DNA of 64,000 bases from Acephala macrosclerotiorum. Lineage: Eukaryota > Ascomycota > Leotiomycetes > Helotiales > Mollisiaceae. Position numbers and translations under genes: made by a program. The stretch spans positions 1 to 64,000 of the forward strand of contig MU119323.1 in the NCBI GenBank assembly GCA_014904845.1. Reading direction: 5' to 3'. The notes under the pieces are model-generated. The model was not told where the DNA came from. It did not search any database and saw nothing but the letters and a program-made list of their open reading frames with translations. This document shows positions 40,759 through 51,623 of the stretch, in pieces (positions within the stretch are counted from its first letter, which is position 1; every line of letters begins with the position of its first letter).

Positions 40759-42597
40759 ATGTCCTCATACAGTTCCACCTATCCAAGGGCAAACGATCGA
40801 GCTTCGGCGAACGCGCCTCTATTCTACGACGATGAGTTCAGCAATATTGCGGTAGCTAGCTCTCACCATACCCAAAACCTAGCCCTTCAGCTTGTATTTC
40901 CAGTCTGTTTCCTCTTCTTGATTGGTTGCCTCGCTGCCCTCGGATGGTTGGCCATTCACGGCCCGGTACAGGTCCCGGGACAAGATACCCGATATACCAG
41001 TATAGCAATCTCAAGTGGAAGCAAAATTGCGAGCATTATGATGACCTTCGCATTCGCTCGTTCTGCTTGGGCTTCATCTATGCCCAGGGTTGTTTCTGGA
41101 CAAGCTCTCACAACGAGGTCTCTCGTCGCTATCTGCAAGTCTTTCATGTCCCTCGGTCAATTTCAGAGCTTCGCTGCTCTGCCAACTTCATTCGAAATCC
41201 ACGTTCTCCTTGCTGCTTTCGTATTGACCGCCATGATTGCTACGTCTTCCTCGTTCAGATATGATTCACTTCCAATTACAGGCGAAGTGACTGCCGTTGT
41301 CGCCGATGTAGCCTTTGCTTGTCCCAGCGACCTGGTTTCTCAAACAGGCTTGTTCATCTGCGATCAGGGTGGTTCAAACAACAACATTCTCACTAACACT
41401 TCGGTGCACTCCTGGGATTACATTGCGCCTGTCAGCTCTGGAGGTCAAAACACTGTATTCAAAACCGGGAACCACGATGGCACAGAGTTGGACGCAAACG
41501 TGACTCTAGCCGTATTGCCAGATGGCTGGGAATTGCAAGATGGAACCTTGCCATGGATGGCGATGTCGGTATCCTGCAAGCCGCGGAACATCTCTGTCTC
41601 GTTCACTGGATCAGGTTACGATACCAATACCTCGATATATCTCGACGGCGAGTATACCGATACTCTTGACATCGGGAACATGCCACAATGGGGCTCTATC
41701 ATTCAACTATTCCCTCGAGTCAATGAAACTGGTCCTTTCAGCAGCCTGGGATATTACGACGTTGTGATGCTGGCTAGGGACGAGTACGACGGATCAAACA
41801 TGCGTGGGGTTTCTGCAGAGTCCATCACTGAGCTCGGAAGCACGTGGCTAGACTTGAAGGGCTACGGTCCCGTCAAGCAAGGACTTCTAGGAGCAGGAGC
41901 AAATTGTACCTTCCGAGCCGAAACAGGGGGGCAATGGCAGCAGGGCTTCTGGCCGCCTCTCAACCACACAAACAACACAATCTGGGGCGAGGTTGTAAAT
42001 GACAGACCGACACTCGCCACGGCAATGCTCAACTATGGAGCAAGTTGGCAGTACACATCAGTCTCCGAAAATTACCTACCTGGAGGCTCTGTCTCCTATA
42101 TTGCAAACAATACCGGCTCAGACATCCCGTTTGCAGACCTGTTCACTGCTTACATTCGGAACCAATGGACCCTGATGGCGTACGCAATCCCACGCCATAC
42201 TTATCAGACTCTGTCGCAAAACTTTGTTGGCACAGGTCCAAGCAAGCTCTTCATATCGGTCACCTTTGTTGGCATAATCCCGACTCTGGCTTTGTTGATA
42301 GGAGCACTCGTCACACTTCGAGCTTGGATCGCTGTCATCAGACACAGCTATTGGGTCAATCGTGTCGAGTTCGAGAGTTGGTGGCTTCTGAAGGCTCTCA
42401 GGAGTGATCTTTACCTGCCAGGTTACTGTAATGCTACAGAGGATCAGTTTGATGAAGCTTGCAGTGGGACTAGAGTTTGTTATGGAGATGTCAAGCCTCA
42501 AATTAGAGTGGGACATTTGTCAGTATACTTTGCGGGGTCTGCGGATATGGCTTCCTATCCATTTAGAATGGATAAAGCTTATGGGACTGCAACATGA
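40759..42597 (+). CDS. Four-TM membrane protein with large glycosylated loop, unknown function
   Basis: A single uninterrupted 612-codon frame from ATG 40,759 to TGA 42,597. Predicted membrane segments by eye: about residues 41-66, 85-104, 147-163 and 498-525. Between the third and fourth lies a roughly 330-residue Asn-X-Ser/Thr-rich loop (NTSV, NVTL, NISV, NTSI, NETG, NCTF, NHTN, NNTG) with several Cys, which is probably extracellular or luminal. The cytoplasmic C terminus has SWWLLKALRSDLYLPGYC. This layout is common in large uncharacterised fungal families; I know no biochemical role. It has no introns and no lesions, so it stands out as intact among its neighbours. Convergent with the cupin gene, 201 bp apart. 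Confidence 0.85.
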   Translation: MSSYSSTYPRANDRASANAPLFYDDEFSNIAVASSHHTQNLALQLVFPVCFLFLIGCLAALGWLAIHGPVQVPGQDTRYTSIAISSGSKIASIMMTFAFARSAWASSMPRVVSGQALTTRSLVAICKSFMSLGQFQSFAALPTSFEIHVLLAAFVLTAMIATSSSFRYDSLPITGEVTAVVADVAFACPSDLVSQTGLFICDQGGSNNNILTNTSVHSWDYIAPVSSGGQNTVFKTGNHDGTELDANVTLAVLPDGWELQDGTLPWMAMSVSCKPRNISVSFTGSGYDTNTSIYLDGEYTDTLDIGNMPQWGSIIQLFPRVNETGPFSSLGYYDVVMLARDEYDGSNMRGVSAESITELGSTWLDLKGYGPVKQGLLGAGANCTFRAETGGQWQQGFWPPLNHTNNTIWGEVVNDRPTLATAMLNYGASWQYTSVSENYLPGGSVSYIANNTGSDIPFADLFTAYIRNQWTLMAYAIPRHTYQTLSQNFVGTGPSKLFISVTFVGIIPTLALLIGALVTLRAWIAVIRHSYWVNRVEFESWWLLKALRSDLYLPGYCNATEDQFDEACSGTRVCYGDVKPQIRVGHLSVYFAGSADMASYPFRMDKAYGTAT

Positions 42598-42798
42598 TCC
42601 TATGGACGAAAGGAAATGAAGGTCCTCGTTGTTAGAATTCCTTCCCTTGCGTCTTGATGAAATGACATTACCCGAAGAACGTAAGCGCTAGTTTCAAATG
42701 ATTTTTCAAGGGCCGATCCCTAGAAATCAACGACGGAGCTACTTTCGATCCTTCCAAACTGATCGCATTTTCAATCCCAAAGCACACTCGTCAGCGAA

Positions 42799-43456
42799 TC
42801 ACCAATCTTTCGTCGGCTCCCCACCACCAATCTTACCCGGCAAATTCTCCCCCAATTCCTGCCCACCAACAACCACTTTCTCTGATGAAACAAGAACGAA
42901 CATCATTCTCGCCCAGCCTCCATTCTCGGTGATGTTCTTCCAAGCATGCATCGTAGCTCTTTGCACGCAGACATCTCCCCGATTCATGATTCTCGTTTCG
43001 CCGGAATCGAGAAGAAGCTCGAGGGTGCCTTCGAGGACGACGCCATAGTCGATCGATTCGGTGCGATGCATGTAAGCTTCCTTATCTGGCGCGAAGTCCA
43101 CGAAGCGGAGGACAGTACCTGGAGACGAAGGTGAGCACGTGCTTGCGAGGTAAGGCAGAGTGGAAGGGCTCACCATTGCCAAGACTGAGGCCTCCAGGAG
43201 GATTCTTCAAGTCGATTTCATATTTTTGAACGTCGGCTGGGACGTCTCCAGCTTTGGGAGCATTCAAATCTACGGGAAATCCTTTGGTGGTGTAGGCTAG
43301 GAAGAAATTGGCTGCCGGAGAGATCTCTTGCCAGGATGCCGCCGCAGGGATGTCTTTCGAGAAAATGGCTTTGCCATCCGAGTTATGGTCCGTGATGAAT
43401 CGTTGGACATCGCGGAGGCCATTAGGGAGGGTTTTTGATGAGGAAGAAGCTGCCAT
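42799..43456 (-). CDS. Cupin-domain protein
   Basis: Exon 1 43,456-43,174 and exon 2 43,118-42,799, joined over a 55-nt GTGAGC...CAG intron; 200 residues. The start ATG precedes AASSSSKTLPNGL; upstream in-frame sequence lacks support. The single RmlC-type cupin barrel shows motif 1 as EAYMHRTESIDYGVVLEG and motif 2 as RGDVCVQRATMHAWKN. These correspond to the G-x5-HxH-x3,4-E-x6-G and G-x5-PxG-x2-H-x3-N patterns, although motif 1 has one His where metal-binding cupins have two, so metal ligation may be altered. No signal peptide, so probably cytosolic. Small fungal cupins of this kind are often small-molecule enzymes of unknown substrate. The intron donor lies within the cupin N-terminal strand. 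Reading frame intact. Confidence 0.85.
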
Positions 43457-44123
43457 TTTTTCCGAACCTGGAGATGAAATGCCCGAAACCCAGGACGATG
43501 GAGAATAAATCGCGAGAAATCGTTGAGCAGCTCGTGCAAGATTTGTTTCTTGTGGCTTAGAAGAAATGAGTTGTGTGAAAGACGATGAGTTGTGATGAGA
43601 CGAGAAGGTGTTTTTGAACCCCGCACTACCCACCGGCGGGTATGTAGCACAAAAACTCTACATCTGCCGGCGCCCGATTCGGGCAGTCGCGACCTTAATT
43701 GGTCAAACTTTCTTGAAAAGGAAAGGGGCTTACGTTGGCACCGACATTTGCCTCTGAAGTATTCGAGAAGGGAAAAGCACATAATCCGCACAAATTCAAG
43801 CCTAATGACATGCAGCTAGTCTAATTTGTCCAGCGCTCCAATGACGACCCAATCGTGCAATGTTTGAAATATGCGGTCCAAATTTGCGTTATATTCCATG
43901 AAAATAGAATCGAAACGAACTCAGCTAAAGCTTTTGGTTAGGGATAATTGACTTGCCCGTGACTTGAGGAAATCTTAGCGAGAAAGATATGGGGAGAATC
44001 GGTTCGGTGCGGGGTAGAATGCACATCGCAAGAGAGTTAAATTGTGATGAAATCCTGTTTGGATTACTTCAGCAGCACTGAATACTGTCATACAATCGAA
44101 TAGAGTAGGTATATACAACTCGA
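43457..44123. other. Intergenic, upstream of the cupin gene
   Basis: Holds the cupin promoter and the 3' region of the CorA-like gene, both on the minus strand. The frames on both strands here overlap the cupin exon and are shadows. Confidence 0.45.
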
Positions 44124-45807
44124 TCAGACGCTTTGTCGCAATGACGACTGTTTACCTTTTACTTTAGGGGTACGCCTGAGTTGAAACACATACCACCCAG
44201 ATATCAGGAATGCCGTCAGCGGAACTGAGAACACCCATACCAACCAGATTGATGCAGAAACCCTAAAGCCTCCTCTACCAGAAGATCCCACTTCTGCATC
44301 AAAGTAGAAGAAAGGCGTGCTGAAAAGTGTCTGTAAGAAGTTAGTAATCGTTCTCATTCTACAGCTATCTTCCCGACTTACGACCACAGCTTCGAAGGGA
44401 ATAAAAAGCAAGCCCATAATAGCAATACTTTTCATCGCGTTGCTATCTCCTTTGAGAACCCGTGAATCGGCTTGTGTCACAAGGTTGAACGCCTGCAAGG
44501 TCAGATTAGTCCTTCTCACACTGTGCAAATGATTTAATGGCTTACTAAATTGATTGCATTCTTTGTTCTCTTCTCTAAACTCTTCAACCGTAGACCGGTT
44601 GACGTAAGCATCATTCTTCGATGTCCGAAGCTGGCTTGGATCTGCTGTGCGGCATGTGAGATTGACGCTGAGCTCTGCATAAGTCGTTCATGATGCTGCT
44701 TCATGCAGTCGAGGGTAGCCATTGCACCTTCAACAGCCTCAAGGAGATATATCTCATGTCTAGCAAGTACATGTAAGCCTACAAAGTCAAGCTCTGTGGC
44801 TGAATAGCCTGGCTGAGTAGCTGCCCGGAGGATCTTCTGATATTGTGTTAGTAGGTCAGGAAACAGAAAGGGTATTCGAACAATTTACATCTTCTTCTCG
44901 GCCATATACACGTGCAAAGTCCCAAGCAAGCTTATCAACTCGATCGTACAAACCTTCAAATGCAATATTGAGAAGGCAATATGGATCTTCAAGAATTTTT
45001 TGCCATGTAGTGTTTCTTGCAAGGGCAGCAAATATTTCACGGGCTCCTAGGCCAACTGCGACACCGAATATTATGAGTGTTGCCTCTGGCCAATTCCCAG
45101 TCTGACTTGGCTTGGTCTTCAAACAATAACCTGAGCGTGCCCAAGTGAAGTCGGCTTGGCTTAGGTCATTCGCAACCCTCCTATTCCTGTTCACGATTCG
45201 GTGCACTCCATCTGCTGTCTTTTCGACTTCAAGATTTTTGCATAAGAAATGGAACCAAGAGTCTTCCGATACGTTAGTTTGTATCGATACGAGGTAAGAA
45301 TTATATACCTACAAGTAGAGTTGTCTTCACCTTCTGCACTCCCAAAGGAACATGCAACGCTATGGAGCCTTTCAGAAACGAAAGCACCGGGAATAGAATA
45401 GAGCTTGAACAGTTTTAAAAGATCTTTGAAATCGTAAAAGTCATCCGTACCAGATATTCGACCCTTTGTGGTGTCCAAAGGTGCAAATCTGGTTACATAT
45501 TCAGCAAAGATAGAGTGGGAGGCGTGAAAGACGTACAAAGTTCGGACAGGACACGGAGGCCGATTAGAAAGCTCTTCGATGCGGCATCTCGGCATTGGTA
45601 ATCCATGGTCTGCAGCTGATCATCCATGAGCCATGCGCCATCAAGCACTAAGGACGGCTTACTCTCAGGCCACTCAAATCCTTTGAAATAAATGGGCTTG
45701 TACGACAATATTTGATCTTGAAGTGCCCTATTTTCGAACTCCTTGTAAGCTACGTTGTTTCTCCAACCGCTGTTCATCCTCGTATTAGGTTCGTCACTTC
45801 GCGACAT
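44124..45807 (-). CDS. CorA-like fungal membrane protein
   Basis: Six exons give 477 residues: 45,807-45,533, 45,488-45,313, 45,262-44,889, 44,836-44,546, 44,492-44,382 and 44,330-44,124. All introns are 44-53 nt GT-AG, most with CTAAC-type branch points. Intron 1 needs a weak GTCTTT donor; the better GTACGT just before it leads to an early stop, so this junction is uncertain. Landmarks: WFHFLCKNLEV at about residue 155, a helical amphipathic stretch, then DSNAMKSIAIMGLLFIPFEA followed by TLFSTPFFYF and a last TM (WLVWVFSVPLTAFLISGWY). That C-terminal pair of TMs matches the fungal CorA-like family, which lacks the GMN selectivity motif of true Mg2+ channels. Such proteins are sometimes found near incompatibility genes; function here unknown. 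Confidence 0.75.
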
Positions 45808-46280
45808 TGAATGTGAAAAGGTGTATGTGTTTGCAGCATCCGCTTCCGAGGGATGATGGATTCGGGGGTTTTCAAGGCAGCAGCCTCACGTAAGGTTTCT
45901 ACCTCAGCCCCAATGTATTGGCCTGCCTGGGATGAGCCGCAGCCACAATTGAGAAACATTACTCCAACTTCAATATCACCTTTCCATGTCCTGTTTATGA
46001 TTGGTGCTCGAGTACGACGGCCCCATGCCACGCAGTTAACTGGTTCCCAAATTTCCGGGGCACGATCTGAGTCAACCGCCGAGCAGGTCGTAATAGAAAT
46101 TTACTAGAAGGGTGCACACTTCTTGAAGCTATACAATGTCTCATTGTAAAAGAGATGATACTCCATATAATTGCAGACTAGAGACAGTCCTCAAACAGTT
46201 ACCCGAAGCCACAAGGAAGCATGCCATACCGATATGTTATCTTCAGGTCAGTGAAAGGAAAAGAACTCGCGTCGGCGGTA
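45808..46280. other. Upstream of CorA-like gene, unassigned open frame
   Basis: On the minus strand about 110 codons are open (roughly 46,101-45,774), with Cys-rich pieces such as VNCVAWGRRTRAPIINRTW and MFLNCGCGSS. No start, signal peptide or splice sites fit it convincingly, and it overlaps the first codons of the CorA-like gene in another frame. I cannot decide between a lost exon and chance. Confidence 0.3.
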
Positions 46281-47790
46281 TTTGCCTGCGCCGTTGAAAA
46301 GTCGCAAGATTGCGATTGGTACTAACGTTGATATGCATGTCAGCCATTGCCCCAAATGCTGGCAGTTTCATTCGGCTCAAACCCCAAACTCCACTGGTTT
46401 TTGCAAGCTCTTGAAAGTGAGGTTGAACTGCTGCAGTCTACAGTGGGGCTACGCAGGACGGAGATCAAAGCCCGAACATTCGTGGGGGCTGGCGACCAAC
46501 TGCTTAGGAATAGCTCCATCAATATGGTGGAAAGCTTGTCGAGGTGTGGCAGCCATTGAGAACTTTCTCCAAACGTCTTGTGAGAAGAAGCCTGATTTAT
46601 CCTTGAAAGCCTTGAAGAAGTGGTTGCAGTTGGGGGTCAGGATTCTCTTCCCACACCCAGTTTCTATAGCAAAAACTTATTTTTAGCCAAGAATACCGGA
46701 GGGTGCAAAGTTTATCCCTAATGAAATATCGAATGGCCTGAAGTCTGCCACACAGAGATTCATACACAGCCCGTAGGAAGATGATCCTTGAGGGTCAAGA
46801 CACACATGCTATCATGGGAAGATCCCATACGCTACTGCTAAGAGCACCCCTCAATGAGAAAGCGGATCGTTATCTACGTTACACTGTGACGGGTTTCAGG
46901 TCCTTACAGTCACTCAAATTCTTTTTAGAGGCTAGGATTCTCGAAGTGTGTCTAAGCGGTGCTTTGCCCTCAAAAGCATTCCCTCTATTGAACTATATCT
47001 GCCCTGCGCAAGGAAGCGTACTCCTTCTCAAGACTTTCATAGTAAAACTTTCCTCAAGGAAATTTTCCAAATTGTTTCCCGTTCCTATAGAGAAAGTTCA
47101 ACATAATGGTATGCTCTTAATTTTCTCTTGTCATTTGGTCCGAGGACTTACAAGTCTTGCAAGGCTTCTACAGATGATCATGGTGGTGATGTTGATGTGT
47201 TTGACATACCTGATTATCCGGATGAGCCAAGCACAATATGTGTACAGCGGCATAATAAGAGTATCTCGCTGACTTCGAGCCCCTAGACGAGCCAGAACTC
47301 AGCTTCACCTGCATCACGTACTCCAAATCTGGCAACTCCAGACTCGCAGTCACAAAGTCCGCAGGTGCCGCCTCGAGTACCAGTGGGGAGAGTCTCCGAC
47401 TACCCCAGCGCTCTAGACTCCCTGAGAAGTCAAGTTGCTACGACCTCCAATCTTGCAGATGTATGTTGTTATCCTTCTCTTATGGGTGGCCTAGCTAACC
47501 ATATTAGGCTCCGCTAGCATCCCCTACACCCACCCAAGCTCGTGATGCCGGATCTTACACACCAGTCCCTCAGGTCAGTGGGTCGAAGGAGTTCTTTGAC
47601 TTCTTTCGCAAGGTCAGCCATTGATCGGGAGAATTTGCAGGAGTCAAACATGCAGAACGAAGACCTGGAAGCGAATCAAGGGAGTGATGTTGACGAAGTA
47701 TGTAGTAATGTAAACAATCTTTTCTCGGTGATGAATCAGAAAAACCTAAAGAGGGACTTGGTGATGCCGACACCTAGCAATGAGTAATAC
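46281..47790 (+). pseudogene. Degenerate coding region, protein unknown
   Basis: Several pieces read like protein but do not join. Near 46,370-46,560: FLQALESEVELLQSTVG, a helical stretch faintly like the N-terminal helical domains of fungal STAND/azaphilone-L-type proteins. Near 47,176-47,460: DVDVFDIPDYPDEPSTIC, then a Ser/Pro/Thr-rich linker (SQSQSPQVPPRVPVGRVSDY) interrupted by TAG at 47,284-47,286. A plausible intron, gtatgt...attag with GCTAAC, spans about 47,461-47,508, after which the linker continues (GSKEFFDFFRKVSH) to a TGA. Between these parts are stops and frame changes. I read it as a decayed multi-exon gene in the same direction as the HET-like gene that follows, but its family is not established. 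Confidence 0.4.
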
Positions 47791-47907
47791 TGACTTCTCT
47801 TCGAGTACACTGTGCAACGAACTCCTTTGAAAGGCCACCTGAGAAACCGTTCTCTAAGAAAGCAAAATTGAATATGATGAGTCGCCGCATACATCAAAGA
47901 TGCAGGC

Positions 47908-50584
47908 ATGAGTGTGATTGTCACTCCAGACCCGAAAAAGCCGTTCAGGATCCAAGACATGTTCCAACGGATCTACAAAGAACAGAAAGTAGACGATCGA
48001 TACATCAGTCCATACGACGGTCGTCTGGTTGAACTCATGGTTCAATGTACTGACAGAGTCTATTCCGGCCCTCCAAACTCGACATACAAGAGAACGTTCA
48101 TTCGCAACATAGCGCCAAAGACACTCTGGGTTGCCAACTGGCCAATGTCTCACCTCGACTATGGCCCGAAGGACCAGCGAAACTGGGCACGTTTTCTCAT
48201 GATTGTTAAGTGGCCGATCACGTGTATTGCGCTTTATGCTATTGTAAGTATCATCACTTCCCATGCCTGTTCCAAGCCCAAGCCTTAATGCTCTCATCTA
48301 GATCGGACTTCCAGGTGTAGCATCGACAGGTGGTGTGGTCAATGGCGGCTGCTATGACCCGTTCCTGTACAGATACTGGGGATACTGCAAAATCACTAGG
48401 AATGCAGTTGAACAAAGCGACAAAATCTCCAAGAAGAACTCACAAGCAACAAGAGAGGGGTTGACAGCATCAGAAAAGGCAAAGAGCAACAGGATCCTGG
48501 AGCCCAGAATGCTTTGTTTCCTCAAGGGGGAGGAAGGAGGCAACCCTTTTGAAGTTTCGAAGTGGAGAGAGCTCAATCCAGGCAAGCACGGCAACAAGTG
48601 CCCTGACTATATTTTTGTCGCGTACACTGCGGCGCATTTCAGAACATGGCTCCCATTCATGAAAAATGATCCTGACAAGACAAAATATTGGAAAGAAGCT
48701 TAGGATACTAAGGAGCTGCACAGGCCTGCAGCCAGGGCAGCCAGGGAAGCAGGTGTGGAAGCCTATTGGATAGGATCCAGCTGTATGGGGAAAGGCGAGC
48801 AGCTTGCACAAGACGTCTTTCGGATAAGTGATGTTGTACGAGGAGCTCATTCTCTGGCCATTATTGTTGGTACTGGATCAGAAGACCCGAAGCTTTCAGA
48901 CATGACCCCGCTCCAGAAGTTTGGCATGCGGCTTTGGACATTGCCAGAAGTTTTGCTGAGTACCCCACATCGACATATTCAAGTGTTGCATCGAGGGGAT
49001 TCTGTTTCTCTCAAGTTTTCGAAAATGCAACTTGCTCCCCTCGTTTGGAAGGATGTGAACAGGACCAGATAGCTCGTTGATCACTACGAGGGTAACCTGA
49101 CCCTGAGTCGCTTAGAGTTGGTGATCATTGCTCTCAAAAGTCTGTTTGCTCGGGAAACTGCCAAAGAATTTCTTCCGGTAAGTAAATTCAGTGCTGCACT
49201 CGGCTACAAAACCTGGCTGGCAACGATATAAATCTGACCGAAATTAGGGAGATGAAACATACGCACTCATGGGATTGCTTCGAAGAAGACCCATGATCGA
49301 CGACAGTGATAGCGCATTCCAGGCACTGGCAAGACTTTCCCTCGCCAATGACAACGACATGCTACTCGAACGTTTGATGTGCATTATGGCTTCCAAATCA
49401 GATCAGGAGTGGTGGTCTGCCAAAGATACCTATCACGTCAAGCTATGGGATATATATCCAACATGTCAAATTGCTGGCGTTTGCAGAGATGACACAGTTC
49501 TGATTGACGGCGCGTTTGGAGCCACAATCCATTGGGTCAGATTCCAAAAAGTAGCGAGCGCCAGAAGAGCCATGACTTGGAAACGCTTGGCGTGCCAGCT
49601 GATTCTTCACGGTGGCCCATACATTCTCCTTGCGGGAATTCTTCTACTGGTCGCCTCTCTCAACGCCAAATCATTACTTACAGACATTGATACTGGCTTC
49701 AGTGAGATCAATGAAGCATACACGAACATGGACCAGGTCTATGAAGACATGTCCTCGGACATGACAAATTTTGGTACAGACCTCTCCTCGGCGATATCTA
49801 AGGCATCAGGACTTGGAGACTTGGCTTCAGATGTTACGTCTAGCATATCCACACTAGCCAGCAAAATCTCGGCAGGTGCGCCTGCAGTTCCATCAGTTAT
49901 AGTCAAAGACGAGCACGCTGTGGGACACATGAACAGTTGGGCCACCTTCGGAGAGGTTGTTGGCATTTTTCTCATCATGCTTGCAAGCTTTGTTTTCTTG
50001 TCAGCCCCCTTCCTGACTCGAATCTTGTATCGGGGGAAATTTTGTGAGTAACCTTTCTTGAGAAAGAAACAGAGGCTTGATTCAAGAACACCAGGATGAC
50101 TAACTTTCCATCAGTTGGCACGCAATGCTGGCTCTTCGGTTTCGAAGGCTATCTGGACATCGAAACGATTGAATCCCAGATATTCGGCTCTCGAATGCAT
50201 CGACTGCGTTGGAGCGAGTACGGATCATCTCTCTCACGTTATACCAAGAACAAATTCGACGAACGTATGGGTGTAGATCCAATCATAGATGATGAAGTCC
50301 GCCAAAAGGTCCATGATGCTATCACCAACACAGATCCCAAAGCCATGCGCGTCTTCACACTCGTCGACACGAACACGATGACAGTAACGTTATTCGAAGC
50401 TCTGAGACCCCCTGTAGCAGTGCTGCTTTGCGCTGAGGAAGGTGGTATGCAACGCGCGATTGCGTGCTCCTACGATTGGACAACTGGAACATGCTATCGG
50501 GAGACAGTGCAGAGAATGGAGACTCCCGTCCTGGAGAAGATGTCGAGGGTATCGAGGGTCAAAGTTGGGATGAAGAGGACTTGA
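47908..50584 (+). pseudogene. HET-like (heterokaryon-incompatibility-related) membrane protein with two in-frame stops
   Basis: Four exons line up in frame: 47,908-48,243, 48,302-49,177, 49,248-50,043 and 50,115-50,584. The GT-AG introns are 58, 70 and 71 nt, with CTGAC or CTAAC branch points in the last two. The joined frame is 826 codons. HET-like landmarks in order: VEAYWIGSSCMGKGEQLAQD with DVVRGAHSLAIIVG, then LWTLPEVLLSTP (compare the family's R-x-WTxPE), then GDETYALMGLL. TM segments lie near residue 100, near WKRLACQLILHGGPYILLAG, and at EVVGIFLIMLASFVFLSAPF; a Ser/Ala/Asp coiled region sits between the last two. TAG codons interrupt exon 2 at 48,701-48,703 and 49,070-49,072; everything else is preserved. 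Both are products of single CpA>TpA or TpG>TpA changes. The first ATG may not be the true start, since conserved-looking sequence (AAYIKDAG) precedes it after a TGA at 47,878. Confidence 0.75.
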
Positions 50585-51190
50585 TAATAATGGCCTGAGA
50601 AATGTTGCAATCAAGATTTGAAAATGCATCATTGCTGTGTAACTTTGATATTGCGACAAATACTCCCTAACCCCTTTCTACTGAAGCTGCACTTGCATCG
50701 CCCTTTGAATCTAACGCATTTCCAAATGACCCTGCGCTGGCAGATAAAGAATACTGATTGCACTGAATAACTCTCCCCAGATAGGATCGTATCGCGTATC
50801 GCCCTTAACAGAACAATCCTACGAAGAGTCTGACTGCGGAGTGAAAAAGGGGGGGTAAAAGTTAGGCGAGAGAATTTCCTCAGGCTTGACCACTGACCTT
50901 CAGCGAGTAGTGACCAGGTTCCAGGGCTTGATCGCTAGGCTGCGACGCCCCCAAATAAAATGCTGGCATCAGCGGATAGCGACCTCTAGGCCGCCCAATT
51001 TCGTCCCTCCCCTTGAAATGGAGAGCGAGGCAACTTGCCTCTGCACAAACGGATGTCTTTCGAAGAATCAATAGCAAGTACACGACCAGGGAGCGAATGA
51101 TCAGCAAAACAACAGGATCTTGATTGATTTCAAAAGATGCAATTCAATTGCCCATCGTAATTCCCGATACTATCATCTGGAGAGATTCAG
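50585..51190. other. Intergenic
   Basis: Between the 3' ends of the HET-like gene and the CVNH-like pseudogene (convergent). No gene or RNA seen. Confidence 0.45.
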
Positions 51191-51623
51191 CTAAGATAAA
51201 TCGAAGACGAAAACACCGGACGTACCAGTACTAACAGAAGACCTCGCGATAGAACCATCGGCCCGTCTACAGCAGTATCTGACTGTTGGGGCGTAGATCA
51301 TATCACAACCCCAACAAAACCCGCCGAAACCACCACCACCTCAGTCAGCAGCGATCTTGAGCGATGTTCTCGAAGAGATGGACTAGGAATGCTTACTTTG
51401 GCGCCCAGGTCATGACTCCGTCATAGTTCATGAGGTATTGATTGAGGTTGATGGTGGTGGTATTCTATGCTCCATCTGCTTGTCTGCATGCGGCCGAGAG
51501 AGTTACAGTCCCGCTGCTGAATGAGTTGTAGGTGCAGGACTCGTACCAGCCTCCTCCCATGGCAGAGACAGAGGCTGGGTTGAGAATGAGGAGAGCTGAA
51601 GTCAAAGAGGGACGGAAACGCAT
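51191..51623 (-). pseudogene. CVNH-like (cyanovirin-N homology) small secreted protein with stop codon
   Basis: ATG at 51,621-51,623 opens a signal peptide (MRFRPSLTSALLILNPASVS) and then GGGWYESCTYNS, GTVTLSAACRQADG and NTTTINLNQYL-NYDGVMTW. This is the C-x(14-16)-C, DG, INLN, N-x-DG-x-x-x-W pattern of CVNH lectin domains. A GT-AG intron (51,279-51,396, 118 nt) leads in frame to YCCRRADGSIARSSVS, the second half of the domain, and a stop at 51,191-51,193. In total 105 codons, the right size for one CVNH unit. TAG at 51,465-51,467 (codon 53) breaks the first repeat, between the ADG and the NTTTINL. CVNH proteins bind high-mannose glycans. The second repeat is short after its second Cys pair, so further decay is likely. 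Confidence 0.65.

Noticed and set aside
45489..45536. GTACGT donor for intron 1 of the CorA-like gene
   Set aside because: Stronger site, but it keeps a frame that stops after about 20 codons; the weaker GTCTTT four bases on gives the conserved frame.
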